The position numbers were made by a program, and so were the translations under genes. A DNA stretch of 64,000 bases, from positions 70,181 through 134,180 of the forward strand of contig JAVXVG010000022.1 of assembly GCA_032229975.1 (NCBI GenBank), read 5' to 3'. This DNA comes from JAIVGV01 sp032229975 (GTDB lineage: Bacteria; Acidobacteriota; Blastocatellia; Pyrinomonadales; Pyrinomonadaceae). Positions 8,762-16,686 of the stretch are shown here, in pieces; position 1 is the stretch's first letter, and every line of letters begins with the position of its first letter. A model generated the notes under the pieces. It was not told the DNA's origin. It saw only the letters and a program-made list of their open reading frames with translations, and did no database searches.

Positions 8762-8778
8762 TTAACATAGATTTAAGA
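8762..8778 (+). promoter_or_regulatory. Candidate Pho box upstream of pstS
   Basis: TTAACA-N5-TTAAGA (8762-8778) is a direct repeat with 11-base period, as in PhoP/PhoB boxes of the TTAACA-N5 type. It is 83 bases before the pstS GTG. With a PhoB-type regulator encoded in the same cluster, phosphate-starvation induction is the natural reading. The identification rests on two half-sites only. Confidence 0.45.
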
Positions 8779-8860
8779 CGACGTTCAGGCGCGCGTAACA
8801 GCCACCATCTATCCTTGAGCCTCATTTAAGAAGCAACAAACCCGAAGGAGACCTACTCTC

Positions 8861-9946
8861 GTGTTCCCTAAACAAACGACGACGCAACGGGCCCTCTTCG
8901 TCGCGCTTCTCTCGCTCTGCGCGATAACCGCAGCGTGCGGGGGCGGCGCAAGCAACTCGACGAACAACGCCGGCCCGGTGCGCGTGCAAGGCGCGGGCGC
9001 GACCTTCCCCAATCCGATCTACCAGAAGTGGCTCTCCGAATATAAGAAGGTGAACGCGAACGTCTCGATTGACTATCAGTCGGTCGGATCGGGCGCGGGC
9101 GTCAAGCAGTTCACAGAGCGCACGATCGATTTCGGCGCGTCGGATATGCCGATGTCCGACGATGAGATCAAGAAAGTTCAGGGCGAGGTCGTGCACATTC
9201 CAACCGTGCTCGGCGCGGTCGTCGTCACCTACAACATCGCGGGCGTTGCGCAGCCGCTCAAGTTCTCTTCGGACGTGCTCGCAGACATCTTCCTCGGCCA
9301 GATCAAACGCTGGGACGACGCGCGTATCAAAGCCGACAACGCGGGCGCGACTCTGCCCGCCGCAGACATCGCCGTCGTCCATCGCTCAGATGGCAGCGGC
9401 ACGTCCGCAGTCTTCACGGACTATCTCTCGAAGGTGAGCGCGGAGTGGAAGACTCAGGTCGGCATGAGCAAGACGCCGACGTTTCCGGTCGGGCAGGGCG
9501 GCAAGGGCAACGAAGGCGTAACGGGCGCGATCAAGCAGCAGCCGAACACTATCGGCTACGTCGAGTTGATCTACGCGAAGCAGAACCACCTCCCCGTCGC
9601 GTTGATTAAAAATGCGTCGGGCAACTTCGTCGAGCCTAGCTTGGACGCGGTCACAGCCGCCGCCGCAGAGTCCGTCGCTTTGACGCCCGACGATCTGCGC
9701 GTCTCGATCACGAACGCGGCGGGCGTGAGCGTCTATCCGATCTCAAGCTACACCTACGTCCTCATCTCGAAGGATCAACGGGACGCGGCGAAGGGCCATG
9801 CGCTCGTCGATTTTCTCTGGTGGGGCCTGCACGACGGCACGCAGTTCGCCAAAGACCTCGACTTTGCCCCGCTCCCCGAAGAGATGCGCAAGCGCGCCGA
9901 AGCGAAACTCAACTCGATCACTTCGGGCGGAAAATCTCTACGATAA
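8861..9946 (+). CDS. pstS: Phosphate ABC transporter, periplasmic binding lipoprotein
   Basis: PstS binds phosphate for the high-affinity PstSCAB importer. The gene starts with GTG 8861 behind GAAGGAG. Residues 1-26 form a lipoprotein signal (ALFVALLSLCAITAAC with Cys at about 26), so the protein is probably tethered to a membrane. The phosphate-binding loops are visible: GAGATFPNPIYQKW near 43, QSVGSGAGVKQF near 70, FGASDMPM near 90 and HRSDGSGTSAVFTDYL near 178. Length (361) is normal. It is first gene of pstSCAB-phoU-phoBR, 2 bases before pstC. Confidence 0.97.
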   Translation: MFPKQTTTQRALFVALLSLCAITAACGGGASNSTNNAGPVRVQGAGATFPNPIYQKWLSEYKKVNANVSIDYQSVGSGAGVKQFTERTIDFGASDMPMSDDEIKKVQGEVVHIPTVLGAVVVTYNIAGVAQPLKFSSDVLADIFLGQIKRWDDARIKADNAGATLPAADIAVVHRSDGSGTSAVFTDYLSKVSAEWKTQVGMSKTPTFPVGQGGKGNEGVTGAIKQQPNTIGYVELIYAKQNHLPVALIKNASGNFVEPSLDAVTAAAAESVALTPDDLRVSITNAAGVSVYPISSYTYVLISKDQRDAAKGHALVDFLWWGLHDGTQFAKDLDFAPLPEEMRKRAEAKLNSITSGGKSLR

Positions 9947-9948
9947 GG

Positions 9949-10878
9949 ATGCGCAATCAAGGACAACGCGGCGATGCGGTGTTTCGCGTCGCGTTGTTTG
10001 CGTGCGCGCTGCTGCTCGTCGTTGTGACAGCGACGATGATCGTGACTATCGGAGCGAACTCCGGCGCGGCGATCAGAAAGTTCGGCTTCGGATTTCTCGT
10101 GAGTCGCGCGTGGAATCCTTCGCGCGGGAGTTTCGGCGCGTTGCCGTTCGTCTATGGCACTATCGTCTCATCAGTCATCGCACTCTTAATCAGCGTGCCG
10201 CTCTCGCTCGGCGTCGCAGTCTTTTTAGTCGAGCAAGCTCCGCGCAGACTTTCGCGCCCGCTCACGTTTCTCGTCGAGTTGCTCGCGTCGATCCCCTCGG
10301 TCGTGTACGGCCTGTGGGGCATATTCATGCTCGCGCCGACTCTGCGCGTGTGGATCGAGACGCCGTTGCAAAAACAGTTCGGCTGGCTGCCGCTCTTTCA
10401 AGGCACGATTACCGGAACGGGCTTGCTGACGGGCGGCGTGATCCTTGCGATCATGATCACGCCGATCATCTCTGCGGTCGTGCGCGATGTGTTGGCCGCC
10501 GTGCCGCAGTCGCAGCGCGAGGCGGCCTTGGCCCTCGGCGCGACGCGCTGGGAGACGACGCGCGTTGTGCTCGCAAACGGCGGCGCAGGGATCGCGGGCG
10601 CGATCATTCTCGGACTTGGACGCGCGGTCGGCGAGACGATGGCGGTAACAATGCTCATCGGCAACCGGCCCCAGATCAGCGCGTCCGTTTTCGAGCCCTC
10701 GTACACCATCGCCTCCGTGCTCGCAAACGAGTTGCGCGAGGCGACCGACGAGCTGCACGTCAGCTCGCTCATCACGCTCGCGCTGATCCTGTTCCTTGTC
10801 ACCTTCGTCATCAACGCCGCCGCGCGCCTGTTGGTGTGGAGCGTCACGCGTTCGACGAGCGGAGTCGCGAGGGCGTGA
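9949..10878 (+). CDS. pstC: Phosphate ABC transporter permease PstC
   Basis: PstC is one of the two inner-membrane permeases of the Pst importer. I placed the start at ATG 9949 (MRNQGQRGDAVFR), 2 bases after pstS; longer readings overlap pstS. The 309-residue product has six hydrophobic segments and the family blocks ELLASIPSVVYGLWG and the cytoplasmic EAA loop QREAALALGATRWETTRVV, then GLGRAVGETMAVTMLIGN. It is separated from pstA by about 180 bases of repeat-bearing spacer, unusual inside a pst operon. Confidence 0.96.
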   Translation: MRNQGQRGDAVFRVALFACALLLVVVTATMIVTIGANSGAAIRKFGFGFLVSRAWNPSRGSFGALPFVYGTIVSSVIALLISVPLSLGVAVFLVEQAPRRLSRPLTFLVELLASIPSVVYGLWGIFMLAPTLRVWIETPLQKQFGWLPLFQGTITGTGLLTGGVILAIMITPIISAVVRDVLAAVPQSQREAALALGATRWETTRVVLANGGAGIAGAIILGLGRAVGETMAVTMLIGNRPQISASVFEPSYTIASVLANELREATDELHVSSLITLALILFLVTFVINAAARLLVWSVTRSTSGVARA

Positions 10879-10900
10879 GGCATGGCGTGGTCAACGTCTT

Positions 10901-11037
10901 CGCTCCGTAGGAGCGACAGGTTTATAGCTAACGAGGATTTTTATACGGACAAGCCCCGTAGGAGCGAAATGTAGATGTCGCCCCTGACGGGCTCTGAAAG
11001 ATTAATAATGGTCTATAAACATTCCGTCCCTACGGGA
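10901..11037. repeat. Intergenic CCGTAGGAGCGA repeat cluster between pstC and pstA
   Basis: Three related modules are present: 10901-10927 (GCTCCGTAGGAGCGACAGG then TTTATAG), 10952-10992 (CCCCGTAGGAGCGAAATG folding onto TCGCCCCTGACGGGCT) and 11012-11037 in reverse orientation (CTATAAACATTCCG then TCCCTACGGGA). The outer two form a long inverted repeat around the middle hairpin. From memory, similar GTAGGRGCGAAATGTTTATAG repeats occur dispersed in several phyla; I could not check this. It is a different family from the word repeats elsewhere in the window. Confidence 0.75.
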
Positions 11038-11060
11038 CTCGTCAAACTTCCTTTATAGAG

Positions 11061-11939
11061 ATGAGCACAGCCGCGACGACCAATCAGACGTTGACGATCC
11101 TCGCCGCGCGTTCCACACACGCGCGACGCCGCACCGTCAACGTCTTAATGACGACGGCGACCGCAGCCTGCGCTTTCGTCGCCGTTGCGATGCTCGTGCT
11201 CATCCTCGGCTACATCACCCTGCGCGGTGTCGGCGCGATCAGTTGGCAGTTCCTGACGGACATCCCGCGACCTGTCGGCGAGGGCGGCGGCATCGGCAAC
11301 GCGATCACGGGCACGCTCATCTTGCTTGCGCTCGGCTCTGCGATGGGCCTGCCTGTGGGCATCGGCGCGGGCGTCTATCTCGCGGAGTTCGGGCACAGCA
11401 GATTCGCGTCGGTCGCGCGCTTCGTCGCCGATACTTTGACGGGCGTGCCTTCAATCGTCGTCGGCATCTTCGTCTATACGATTCTCGTGCTGCCGTTCCG
11501 GCAGTTCTCCGCGTTCGCGGGCGCGGTCTCGCTCGCGCTCATCATGATCCCGATTGTCGCGCGCACAACCGAAGAGATGATCCGGCTCGTGCCCGCATCT
11601 TTATGCGAGGGCGCGCTGGCCCTTGGCGCGCCGCAGTGGAGGGTGACGACGGGTGTCGTGCTGCCTGCGGCGGCATCGGGAATTGCGACCGGCGCGATGC
11701 TGGCCGTCGCGCGCATCAGTGGCGAGACCGCGCCGCTCCTGTTCACCGCGCTCAACTACAACGACTTTAGCCACAGGCTCGACCGGCCCATCGCGTCGCT
11801 GACCGTGCAGATTTACAACTACGCCATCTCACCCTACGATGAATGGCACGCGCAGGCTTGGGCCGCGACGCTCGTTCTCGTCGCAATGATTCTTTCCATC
11901 AACGTCGCCGTCCGGTTTTTCACACGCAAAAAATTTTGA
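11061..11939 (+). CDS. pstA: Phosphate ABC transporter permease PstA
   Basis: PstA is the partner permease of PstC. The 292-residue protein has a polar N-terminus of about 25 residues and six hydrophobic helices. Family blocks are GGGIGNAITGTLILL, GVYLAEFG, FVADTLTGVPSIVVGIF and the EAA loop of the type SLCEGALALGAPQWRVTTGV, followed by RISGETAPLLFTALNYN. The next gene, pstB, starts 14 bases after its stop. Start is ATG 11061, following the repeat cluster. Confidence 0.96.
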   Translation: MSTAATTNQTLTILAARSTHARRRTVNVLMTTATAACAFVAVAMLVLILGYITLRGVGAISWQFLTDIPRPVGEGGGIGNAITGTLILLALGSAMGLPVGIGAGVYLAEFGHSRFASVARFVADTLTGVPSIVVGIFVYTILVLPFRQFSAFAGAVSLALIMIPIVARTTEEMIRLVPASLCEGALALGAPQWRVTTGVVLPAAASGIATGAMLAVARISGETAPLLFTALNYNDFSHRLDRPIASLTVQIYNYAISPYDEWHAQAWAATLVLVAMILSINVAVRFFTRKKF

Positions 11940-11953
11940 ACTCCCGATCCACG

Positions 11954-12793
11954 ATGTCAGCATCGACCGCCGCACAGACAGTGTTGCCGATCCCGCGCAT
12001 CGAAGAACCACGCGACGACGAGAGGCCAGCAATCGTCGCGACGAAGGTCAGCGTGCGCGGGCTCAACTTTTTCTACGGCGCGCAGCAGGCTCTGCACAAC
12101 ATCTCGCTCGACGTGCAGGAGTGCGTCGTGATGGCCTTCATCGGGCCCTCCGGCTGCGGCAAGTCAACTTTCCTGCGCACGCTCAACCGTATGAATGACA
12201 CGATCCACGCGACGCGCGCCGAAGGCGAAGTCCTCATCGACGGCGAGGACATCTACGCGCCCGCGACGGACGTGGTGCGCTTGCGGCGCAAGGTCGGCAT
12301 GGTCTTTCAAAAATCGAATCCGTTCCCCAAGTCGATCTTCGACAACGTCGCCTACGGCTTGCGGATCAACCGCATGACGGCGAGCAAGTCCGAGATGAGC
12401 GATTGCGTCGAAGAGGCTTTGCGAGATGCCGCGCTGTGGGACGAGGTGAAAGATCGTCTGAAGTCTTCCGCGCTCTCGCTCTCCGGCGGCCAGCAGCAGC
12501 GACTCTGCATCGCGCGTGCGCTGGCCGTGCGGCCCGAAGTCTTGCTGATGGACGAGCCCGCCAGCGCGCTCGATCCGATTGCGACGCAGAAGATCGAAGA
12601 GCTGATCGTCGAGTTGAAGCGGCATTACACCATCATCATCGTCACGCACAATATGCAGCAGGCCGCGCGCGTCTCCGACCGCACGGCCTTCTTCTGGCTC
12701 GGCAAGCTCATCGAGGTCAACCCGACCAGGAAGATGTTTACCAACCCCGACGAGAAGTTGACGGAGGACTACATCACCGGACGATTTGGATGA
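11954..12793 (+). CDS. pstB: Phosphate ABC transporter ATP-binding protein
   Basis: PstB hydrolyses ATP to drive phosphate import. The start at ATG 11954 (MSASTAAQTVLP) avoids overlap with pstA and gives 279 residues. Walker A is GPSGCGKST at about 67, the PstB-specific LRTLNRMND follows, the Q-loop is in GMVFQKSNPFPKSIFDN, the signature is LSGGQQQR at about 179, Walker B is LLMDEPASALDP and the switch histidine is in IVTHNMQQ. An N-terminal extension of about 30 residues precedes the usual start of the fold. It is followed by a word-repeat element and phoU. Confidence 0.97.
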   Translation: MSASTAAQTVLPIPRIEEPRDDERPAIVATKVSVRGLNFFYGAQQALHNISLDVQECVVMAFIGPSGCGKSTFLRTLNRMNDTIHATRAEGEVLIDGEDIYAPATDVVRLRRKVGMVFQKSNPFPKSIFDNVAYGLRINRMTASKSEMSDCVEEALRDAALWDEVKDRLKSSALSLSGGQQQRLCIARALAVRPEVLLMDEPASALDPIATQKIEELIVELKRHYTIIIVTHNMQQAARVSDRTAFFWLGKLIEVNPTRKMFTNPDEKLTEDYITGRFG

Positions 12794-12801
12794 GGGGCCG
12801 G

Positions 12802-12874
12802 TTTCCGGTTTTCAGTTTTCAGCCGGAGTGCTGAAGCTCGAAACCGGATCGACTGAAAACTCAAAACTGAAAAC
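12802..12874. repeat. Inverted word-repeat element, TTTTCAG/CTGAAAA type
   Basis: Left words GTTTTCAGTTTT (12808-12819) pair with AAAACTGAAAAC (12863-12874). Flanking copies CCGGTTTTC and GAAACCGG extend the pairing. It occupies the pstB-phoU spacer, ending a few bases before the phoU ATG. Confidence 0.8.
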
Positions 12875-12879
12875 TACTC

Positions 12880-13530
12880 ATGCGACTAGACGAACATCTC
12901 GGCGGGCTGCTCAATCGCGTGCTGCTCCTCGGCGGCGAGACGGAGACCGCCTTGCAGCGCGCGATGTACTCGCTCTCCGAGCGCGACTCCGAGACGGCGC
13001 GCGGAGTGCTGCGCGACGACGACCGGATCGATCAACTCGAAGTCGAGATCGACCGCCTCTGCATCGACGTGCTCGCGCTCCGCCAGCCCGCCGCGCGCGA
13101 TCTGCGCTTCGTCGTCGCCGTCGCCAAGATCACGCCCGTCCTCGAGCGCATCGCCGATCATGCGTGCAACATCGCGCGCGCCGCCATCGATCTCAACGAC
13201 GAACCGGAGTTACGGCCACCCGCGCCCGCGCTCCTGCGCATGGCTCAGATCGCTTCCGCCATGCTGCGCGCCGCGCTCGACGCCTTCGCGGCGGGCGACC
13301 CCGTAGCCGCGCGCGCCATCATCCCGCGCGACGATGAGATCGACGAGCTATACGAAGAAATCTTCCACGAGTTGATCAACCTGATGACGCGCGACCCTAC
13401 GACGACCGCGCGCGCCGCTCGCCTGCTCTTCGTCGCTAAACATCTTGAGCGCGTCGGCGACTACGTCACGGACATCTGTGAGTTGACCGTGTACATGACC
13501 GAAGCCGCGTTCATCCGGCATAGTAACTAA
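12880..13530 (+). CDS. phoU: Phosphate signalling protein PhoU
   Basis: PhoU links the state of the Pst transporter to the PhoR kinase. The 216-residue helical protein has the duplicated three-helix bundle with metal-binding E/D clusters: DDDRIDQLEVEIDRLCID near 45 and RDDEIDELYEEIFHELI near 150, and the helices RDLRFVVAVAKITPVLERIADHA and FVAKHLERVGDYVTDICE (each split here by ordinary family variation). Length and order after pstB match the family. Confidence 0.95.
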   Translation: MRLDEHLGGLLNRVLLLGGETETALQRAMYSLSERDSETARGVLRDDDRIDQLEVEIDRLCIDVLALRQPAARDLRFVVAVAKITPVLERIADHACNIARAAIDLNDEPELRPPAPALLRMAQIASAMLRAALDAFAAGDPVAARAIIPRDDEIDELYEEIFHELINLMTRDPTTTARAARLLFVAKHLERVGDYVTDICELTVYMTEAAFIRHSN

Positions 13531-13576
13531 GTCTGGAGTCTCAAACTCTTTTGACTCCAGACTCCAGACTCCAGAC
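13531..13576. repeat. Inverted word-repeat element, GACTCCA type
   Basis: GTCTGGAGTC at 13531-13540 is the exact reverse complement of GACTCCAGAC at 13553-13562, and the right side continues as three 7-base GACTCCA units. The element fills the phoU-phoB spacer and ends next to the phoB ATG. Confidence 0.8.
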
Positions 13577-13579
13577 TTT

Positions 13580-14287
13580 ATGGCGAAGCCCGTTCTCATC
13601 ATCGAAGACGATCCGGACATTGCCGAGGGCGTGCGGTTCAATCTTGAGCGCGAGGGATTGACCGCGCGCGTCGCGCTCACAGGCGAGCAAGGTCTCGCCG
13701 CCGCGCTCGATGCGAAGAATCCGCCCGCGCTTGTCATACTCGATCTCATGCTGCCCGGCATGAGCGGGACGGAACTCTGTCGCCGCCTGCGACGCGAACC
13801 GCAGACGCGACGCACGCCGATCATCATGCTCACAGCGCGCGTCGATGAATCAGATCGCATTGCCGGTCTCGATCTCGGCGCGGACGACTACATCACCAAG
13901 CCCTTCTCCGTCAAAGAACTGATGGCACGCGTGCGCGCCGTGCTGCGACGCACCGACGAGAGTGCCGCGCCGCGTTATGAAGATGGCCGCATGACAATCG
14001 ACTTCGCTGATATGCGTGTCGCGTGCGACGGCTTGCAGATTAAGCTCACGCGCAAAGAGTTCGCGCTTCTCGAAATGCTCGCGCGCGCGGGCAATCGCGT
14101 CGCCACGCGACAACAGATTCTCGATAACGTCTGGGGCTACTCCTACTACGGCGACACGCGCACGCTCGACGTGCACATTCGCCGCCTGCGACAGAAACTC
14201 GGCGACTGCGGCGCGTGCATCGAGACGGTCGTCGGCGTCGGCTATCGCTTCGTCGGTTGCCAGAGGGCCATCAATGGTGAATCGTGA
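13580..14287 (+). CDS. phoB: Phosphate regulon response regulator, OmpR/PhoB family
   Basis: This 235-residue protein has an N-terminal receiver (IIEDDPDI acidic pocket, phospho-acceptor Asp55 in LVILDLMLPGMSG, Thr in MLTAR, Lys in ADDYITKPF) and a C-terminal winged helix (LTRKEFALLEMLARAGNRV, ILDNVWGY, TLDVHIRRLRQKL, VGYRF). Its position between phoU and a PhoR-like kinase identifies it as the Pho regulator. The final codons and stop (GES-stop) are made of a GGTGAATCGTGA repeat word, so the C-terminus may have been reshaped by the repeat element that follows. Confidence 0.93.
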   Translation: MAKPVLIIEDDPDIAEGVRFNLEREGLTARVALTGEQGLAAALDAKNPPALVILDLMLPGMSGTELCRRLRREPQTRRTPIIMLTARVDESDRIAGLDLGADDYITKPFSVKELMARVRAVLRRTDESAAPRYEDGRMTIDFADMRVACDGLQIKLTRKEFALLEMLARAGNRVATRQQILDNVWGYSYYGDTRTLDVHIRRLRQKLGDCGACIETVVGVGYRFVGCQRAINGES

Positions 14288-14336
14288 ATCGTGAAGGCCA
14301 CTTCTTAGCATTTACGATCTACCATTTACGATTCAT
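14273..14336. repeat. Inverted word-repeat element, GAATCGT type
   Basis: GGTGAATCGTGAATCGTGAA (14276-14295) faces TTTACGATCTACC and ATTTACGATTCATG (14310-14336). The left arm contains the phoB stop codon. The words are the same family as at 888-1061. Confidence 0.75.
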
Positions 14337-14342
14337 GCTTCC

Positions 14343-15731
14343 ATGTCTTTCCGCCACACACTCGCCGCCGCGCTCTGCCTTGCGATAGTTGCATCCTTCA
14401 TCGCGCTCTACTTCGCGCAGCCGATCCTCTGTGCCATCGCAGTCGTCTTTGCCATCGCGGGATGTCTGACTGCGACGCTCTTGCGTCGCGATGCGACTCA
14501 TAATCAAAGTTTGAAGAAGACGGACGCGCACGCGGGCATCGGGCCCGCTTTGGTCTCGCGTGGCGCGCTCGCAGGGAGCGCGGGCGACGGCATTCCGGCG
14601 GGCGAGATGCTCGAAGCGATGCTCGGGAGCGTGCGCGAAGGGCTCGTCGTCGTTGACGGCGGGATGCGCGTCATTGCATTGAACGCATCGGCGCGCGCGA
14701 TCTTCGGCGCGGGTGAGGGGGACGTAGCATCGTCATCAACACACACGCACGAAGACGCGTGCGACGCTTTACAGGAGGGCCAGTTGCGCGCGCTCGGCGA
14801 GTTGACGCGCAACCCTGCGGTGCTCGGCGCGTTCGCAGAGGCTCTGGCGCACGGGCGACAGGTCGGGGCGAAGATCGAAACCGACGTGCGCGAGCGACGC
14901 GCATACGATCTGCGCGTCGCGCCGCTCAAGCCACGTGAGGGATGGGGCGCGCGGCGCGGCGCGGTCGGCATCTTCTTCGACATCACGCGACTCGAACGCC
15001 TTGAGCGCGTGCGTCAGGAGTTTCTGCTGAACGTCTCGCACGAGCTGCGCACGCCGCTCACAGCCATTCGCGCTTTTGTCGAGACCTTAGCGGCCGGTGT
15101 CGTCGATGAGCCGGAGAACAACCGTCGCTTCCTCTCGATCATCGACCGTAACGCGGCGCGGATGCAGAGTCTCATCGACGACATCCTCGAACTCTCGTCG
15201 ATAGAGGCGGGCCGGGTCTCGGTCGAGCCACAACCCGTGCGTCTGCGCGCGCTCGTGCAGGACGTTTTGACTTCGCTCGCAGGTCGCGCCGCCGAGCGCG
15301 GCGTCGCGCTTCATAACGAGGTGGCCGAAGACGTGACGGTGCGCGCCGACGCGCGTCGTCTCGAACAGATGTTGACGAACCTTACGGACAACGCCGTCAA
15401 GTTCAATCGCGAACACGGTGAGGTGCGCGTTGCACACGCGCGCGGGCCGGAGCGCGACCGCATCAACGTCTCCGATACGGGCGAAGGCATCGCGCCCGAA
15501 CATCTCGCGCGCATCTTCGAGCGTTTCTACCGCGTGGATCGCGCACGCTCGCGCGCGATGGGCGGCACAGGCTTGGGTCTCGCCATCGTCAAGCATCTTG
15601 CACGAGCGCACGGCGGCGAGGCGACGGTGAATTCAACCGTGGGCGAGGGCACGGTCTTCACGTTGGAACTGCCGCGTGGAGAGAGCGATGAAGTAGGAAC
15701 GTTGAACGATGAAGCAAGGATGAAGAGGTGA
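14343..15731 (+). CDS. phoR: Phosphate regulon sensor histidine kinase
   Basis: This 462-residue membrane kinase has two close N-terminal helices (about 5-25 and 28-45), a PAS-like domain (MLGSVREGLVVVDGGMRVIALN, about 96-220 overall), a HisKA domain with phospho-acceptor His233 in NVSHELRTPL, and a HATPase domain (N box TNLTDNAVKFN, G1 DTGEGIAPEH, G2 GGTGLGLAIVKHLARAHGG). The layout matches PhoR, which is short in the periplasm and senses Pst status through PhoU. It follows phoB after a repeat element. The C-terminal residues NDEARMKR after the catalytic domain are again encoded by GAACGATGAA-like words. Confidence 0.92.
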   Translation: MSFRHTLAAALCLAIVASFIALYFAQPILCAIAVVFAIAGCLTATLLRRDATHNQSLKKTDAHAGIGPALVSRGALAGSAGDGIPAGEMLEAMLGSVREGLVVVDGGMRVIALNASARAIFGAGEGDVASSSTHTHEDACDALQEGQLRALGELTRNPAVLGAFAEALAHGRQVGAKIETDVRERRAYDLRVAPLKPREGWGARRGAVGIFFDITRLERLERVRQEFLLNVSHELRTPLTAIRAFVETLAAGVVDEPENNRRFLSIIDRNAARMQSLIDDILELSSIEAGRVSVEPQPVRLRALVQDVLTSLAGRAAERGVALHNEVAEDVTVRADARRLEQMLTNLTDNAVKFNREHGEVRVAHARGPERDRINVSDTGEGIAPEHLARIFERFYRVDRARSRAMGGTGLGLAIVKHLARAHGGEATVNSTVGEGTVFTLELPRGESDEVGTLNDEARMKR

Positions 15732-15875
15732 TCGCGATGAATGATGAATGATAAAGTCAGAGCGAATAACTTTGAGTGATAAGTTATGAAACAAGAGAGA
15801 TGAAGTAGGAGCGTTGAACGAATGGCAATCGGTTTTCAGTTCATCGTTCATCGTTCCGCGTTCATCGTTTCATTC
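15700..15875. repeat. Inverted word-repeat element, GAATGAT/ATCGTTC type
   Basis: Words GAACGATGAAG, GATGAATGATGAATGATA and GTTGAACGAATGG on the left oppose TTCATCGTTCATCGTTCC and GCGTTCATCG on the right (15839-15870). It spans the end of the phoR-like gene and most of the spacer to carD, ending just before the carD promoter. Confidence 0.75.
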
Positions 15876-15881
15876 TCCGCC

Positions 15882-15910
15882 TTGACGCTCGCGCGCGACG
15901 TTGTTACACT
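15882..15910 (+). promoter_or_regulatory. Strong sigma70-type promoter for carD
   Basis: TTGACG at 15882-15887 and TACACT at 15905-15910 are separated by exactly 17 bases. The expected start of transcription gives a leader of about 120 bases before the GTG start of carD. Confidence 0.7.
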
Positions 15911-16040
15911 TTTGTGACGAATCAGGTCAGTGCCCGACGCGCCCTGCGTCCTCAGTAGATCAAACGGGTTCAATCTGCATAAGAATCGCGCGCCCTGCGC
16001 AAGTCGGTAAGTCGGTTTCCCCCCTTTAGGAGGTGTCTCG

Positions 16041-16598
16041 GTGGGCTTCAAGATCGGACAGAAAGTCGTTTACCCCAACCACGGGATCGGAACCATCGAA
16101 CAGATCGAGCAGAAGCAGATCGGGTCAAACTCTCTCCCCTTCTACACGCTCCGTCTCGCCGCTACTAACTCCGTTGTCCTCGTGCCCGTCGCCAATGCCG
16201 GCGAGGTGGGCTTGCGCTCGCCCATCACTTCGGGCGAGTGCGAGATGCTCCTCAAAACGCTCTCCGACGACTTCCAAAACGCGAACGGCGACTGGAAGGA
16301 TCGCTTCAAAGAGTTCTCCGACAAGATGCGGACGGGCGACATCTTCGCCGTCGCCGACGTGCTCAAGCACTTGACCTTCCTTAATCACCAAAAGCCGCTC
16401 TCGTTCCGCGAGCAACGGATGCTTGAGCGCTCGCGCTACCTCGTCGTCTCGGAACTCGCCGCCGTCTGCCGCCAGCCCGAATGCAGCGTCGAGCCGCGAG
16501 TCGATCAGGCGTTAGAGCGCGCCTGCTCCAAGCACTCGCGTCGCCCCGCCGTCGCCAACACGCGCGCACGCGCTGTCGGCGCAACCGTCGGACACTAA
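16041..16598 (+). CDS. CarD/CdnL-family RNA polymerase-binding regulator
   Basis: This 185-residue protein has the CarD_CdnL_TRCF N-terminal domain (FKIGQKVVYPNHGIGTIEQI, FYTLRL, VLVPVANAGEVGLR), which binds the RNA polymerase beta subunit, and a helical C-terminal domain (DWKDRFKEFSDKMRTGD, VLKHLTFLNHQKPLSFREQRM, LERSRYLVVSELA) that contacts the upstream edge of the promoter bubble. In Myxococcus and Mycobacterium the relatives stabilise open complexes, especially at rRNA promoters. It starts with GTG 16041 behind AGGAGG. The last 30 residues are basic and Ala-rich beyond the normal fold. It is monocistronic, with its own good promoter and a long hairpin after it. Confidence 0.93.
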   Translation: MGFKIGQKVVYPNHGIGTIEQIEQKQIGSNSLPFYTLRLAATNSVVLVPVANAGEVGLRSPITSGECEMLLKTLSDDFQNANGDWKDRFKEFSDKMRTGDIFAVADVLKHLTFLNHQKPLSFREQRMLERSRYLVVSELAAVCRQPECSVEPRVDQALERACSKHSRRPAVANTRARAVGATVGH

Positions 16599-16608
16599 AA
16601 CAAAATAA

Positions 16609-16686
16609 GAAGTAGAAACGCGGAAGGATGAAAGGATGATCACTCGACTTGAGTGGCCCCCTTTCATCCTTCCGCGTCTCTACTTC
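16609..16686. terminator. Long bidirectional hairpin between convergent genes
   Basis: Arms 16609-16635 and 16660-16686 are 27 bases long with a single mismatch, and the loop carries a nested CACTC/GAGTG stem. GGAAGGATG and CATCCTTCC words place it with the inverted word-repeat elements. It separates convergent carD and the hybrid kinase (stop codon at 16687-16689), so it can serve as terminator for both strands. Confidence 0.8.

Noticed and set aside
11061..12793. A longer pstB starting inside pstA at 11843
   Set aside because: The PstB fold begins after residue 30 of the shorter reading, and the ATG at 11954 lies in the gap right after the pstA stop.
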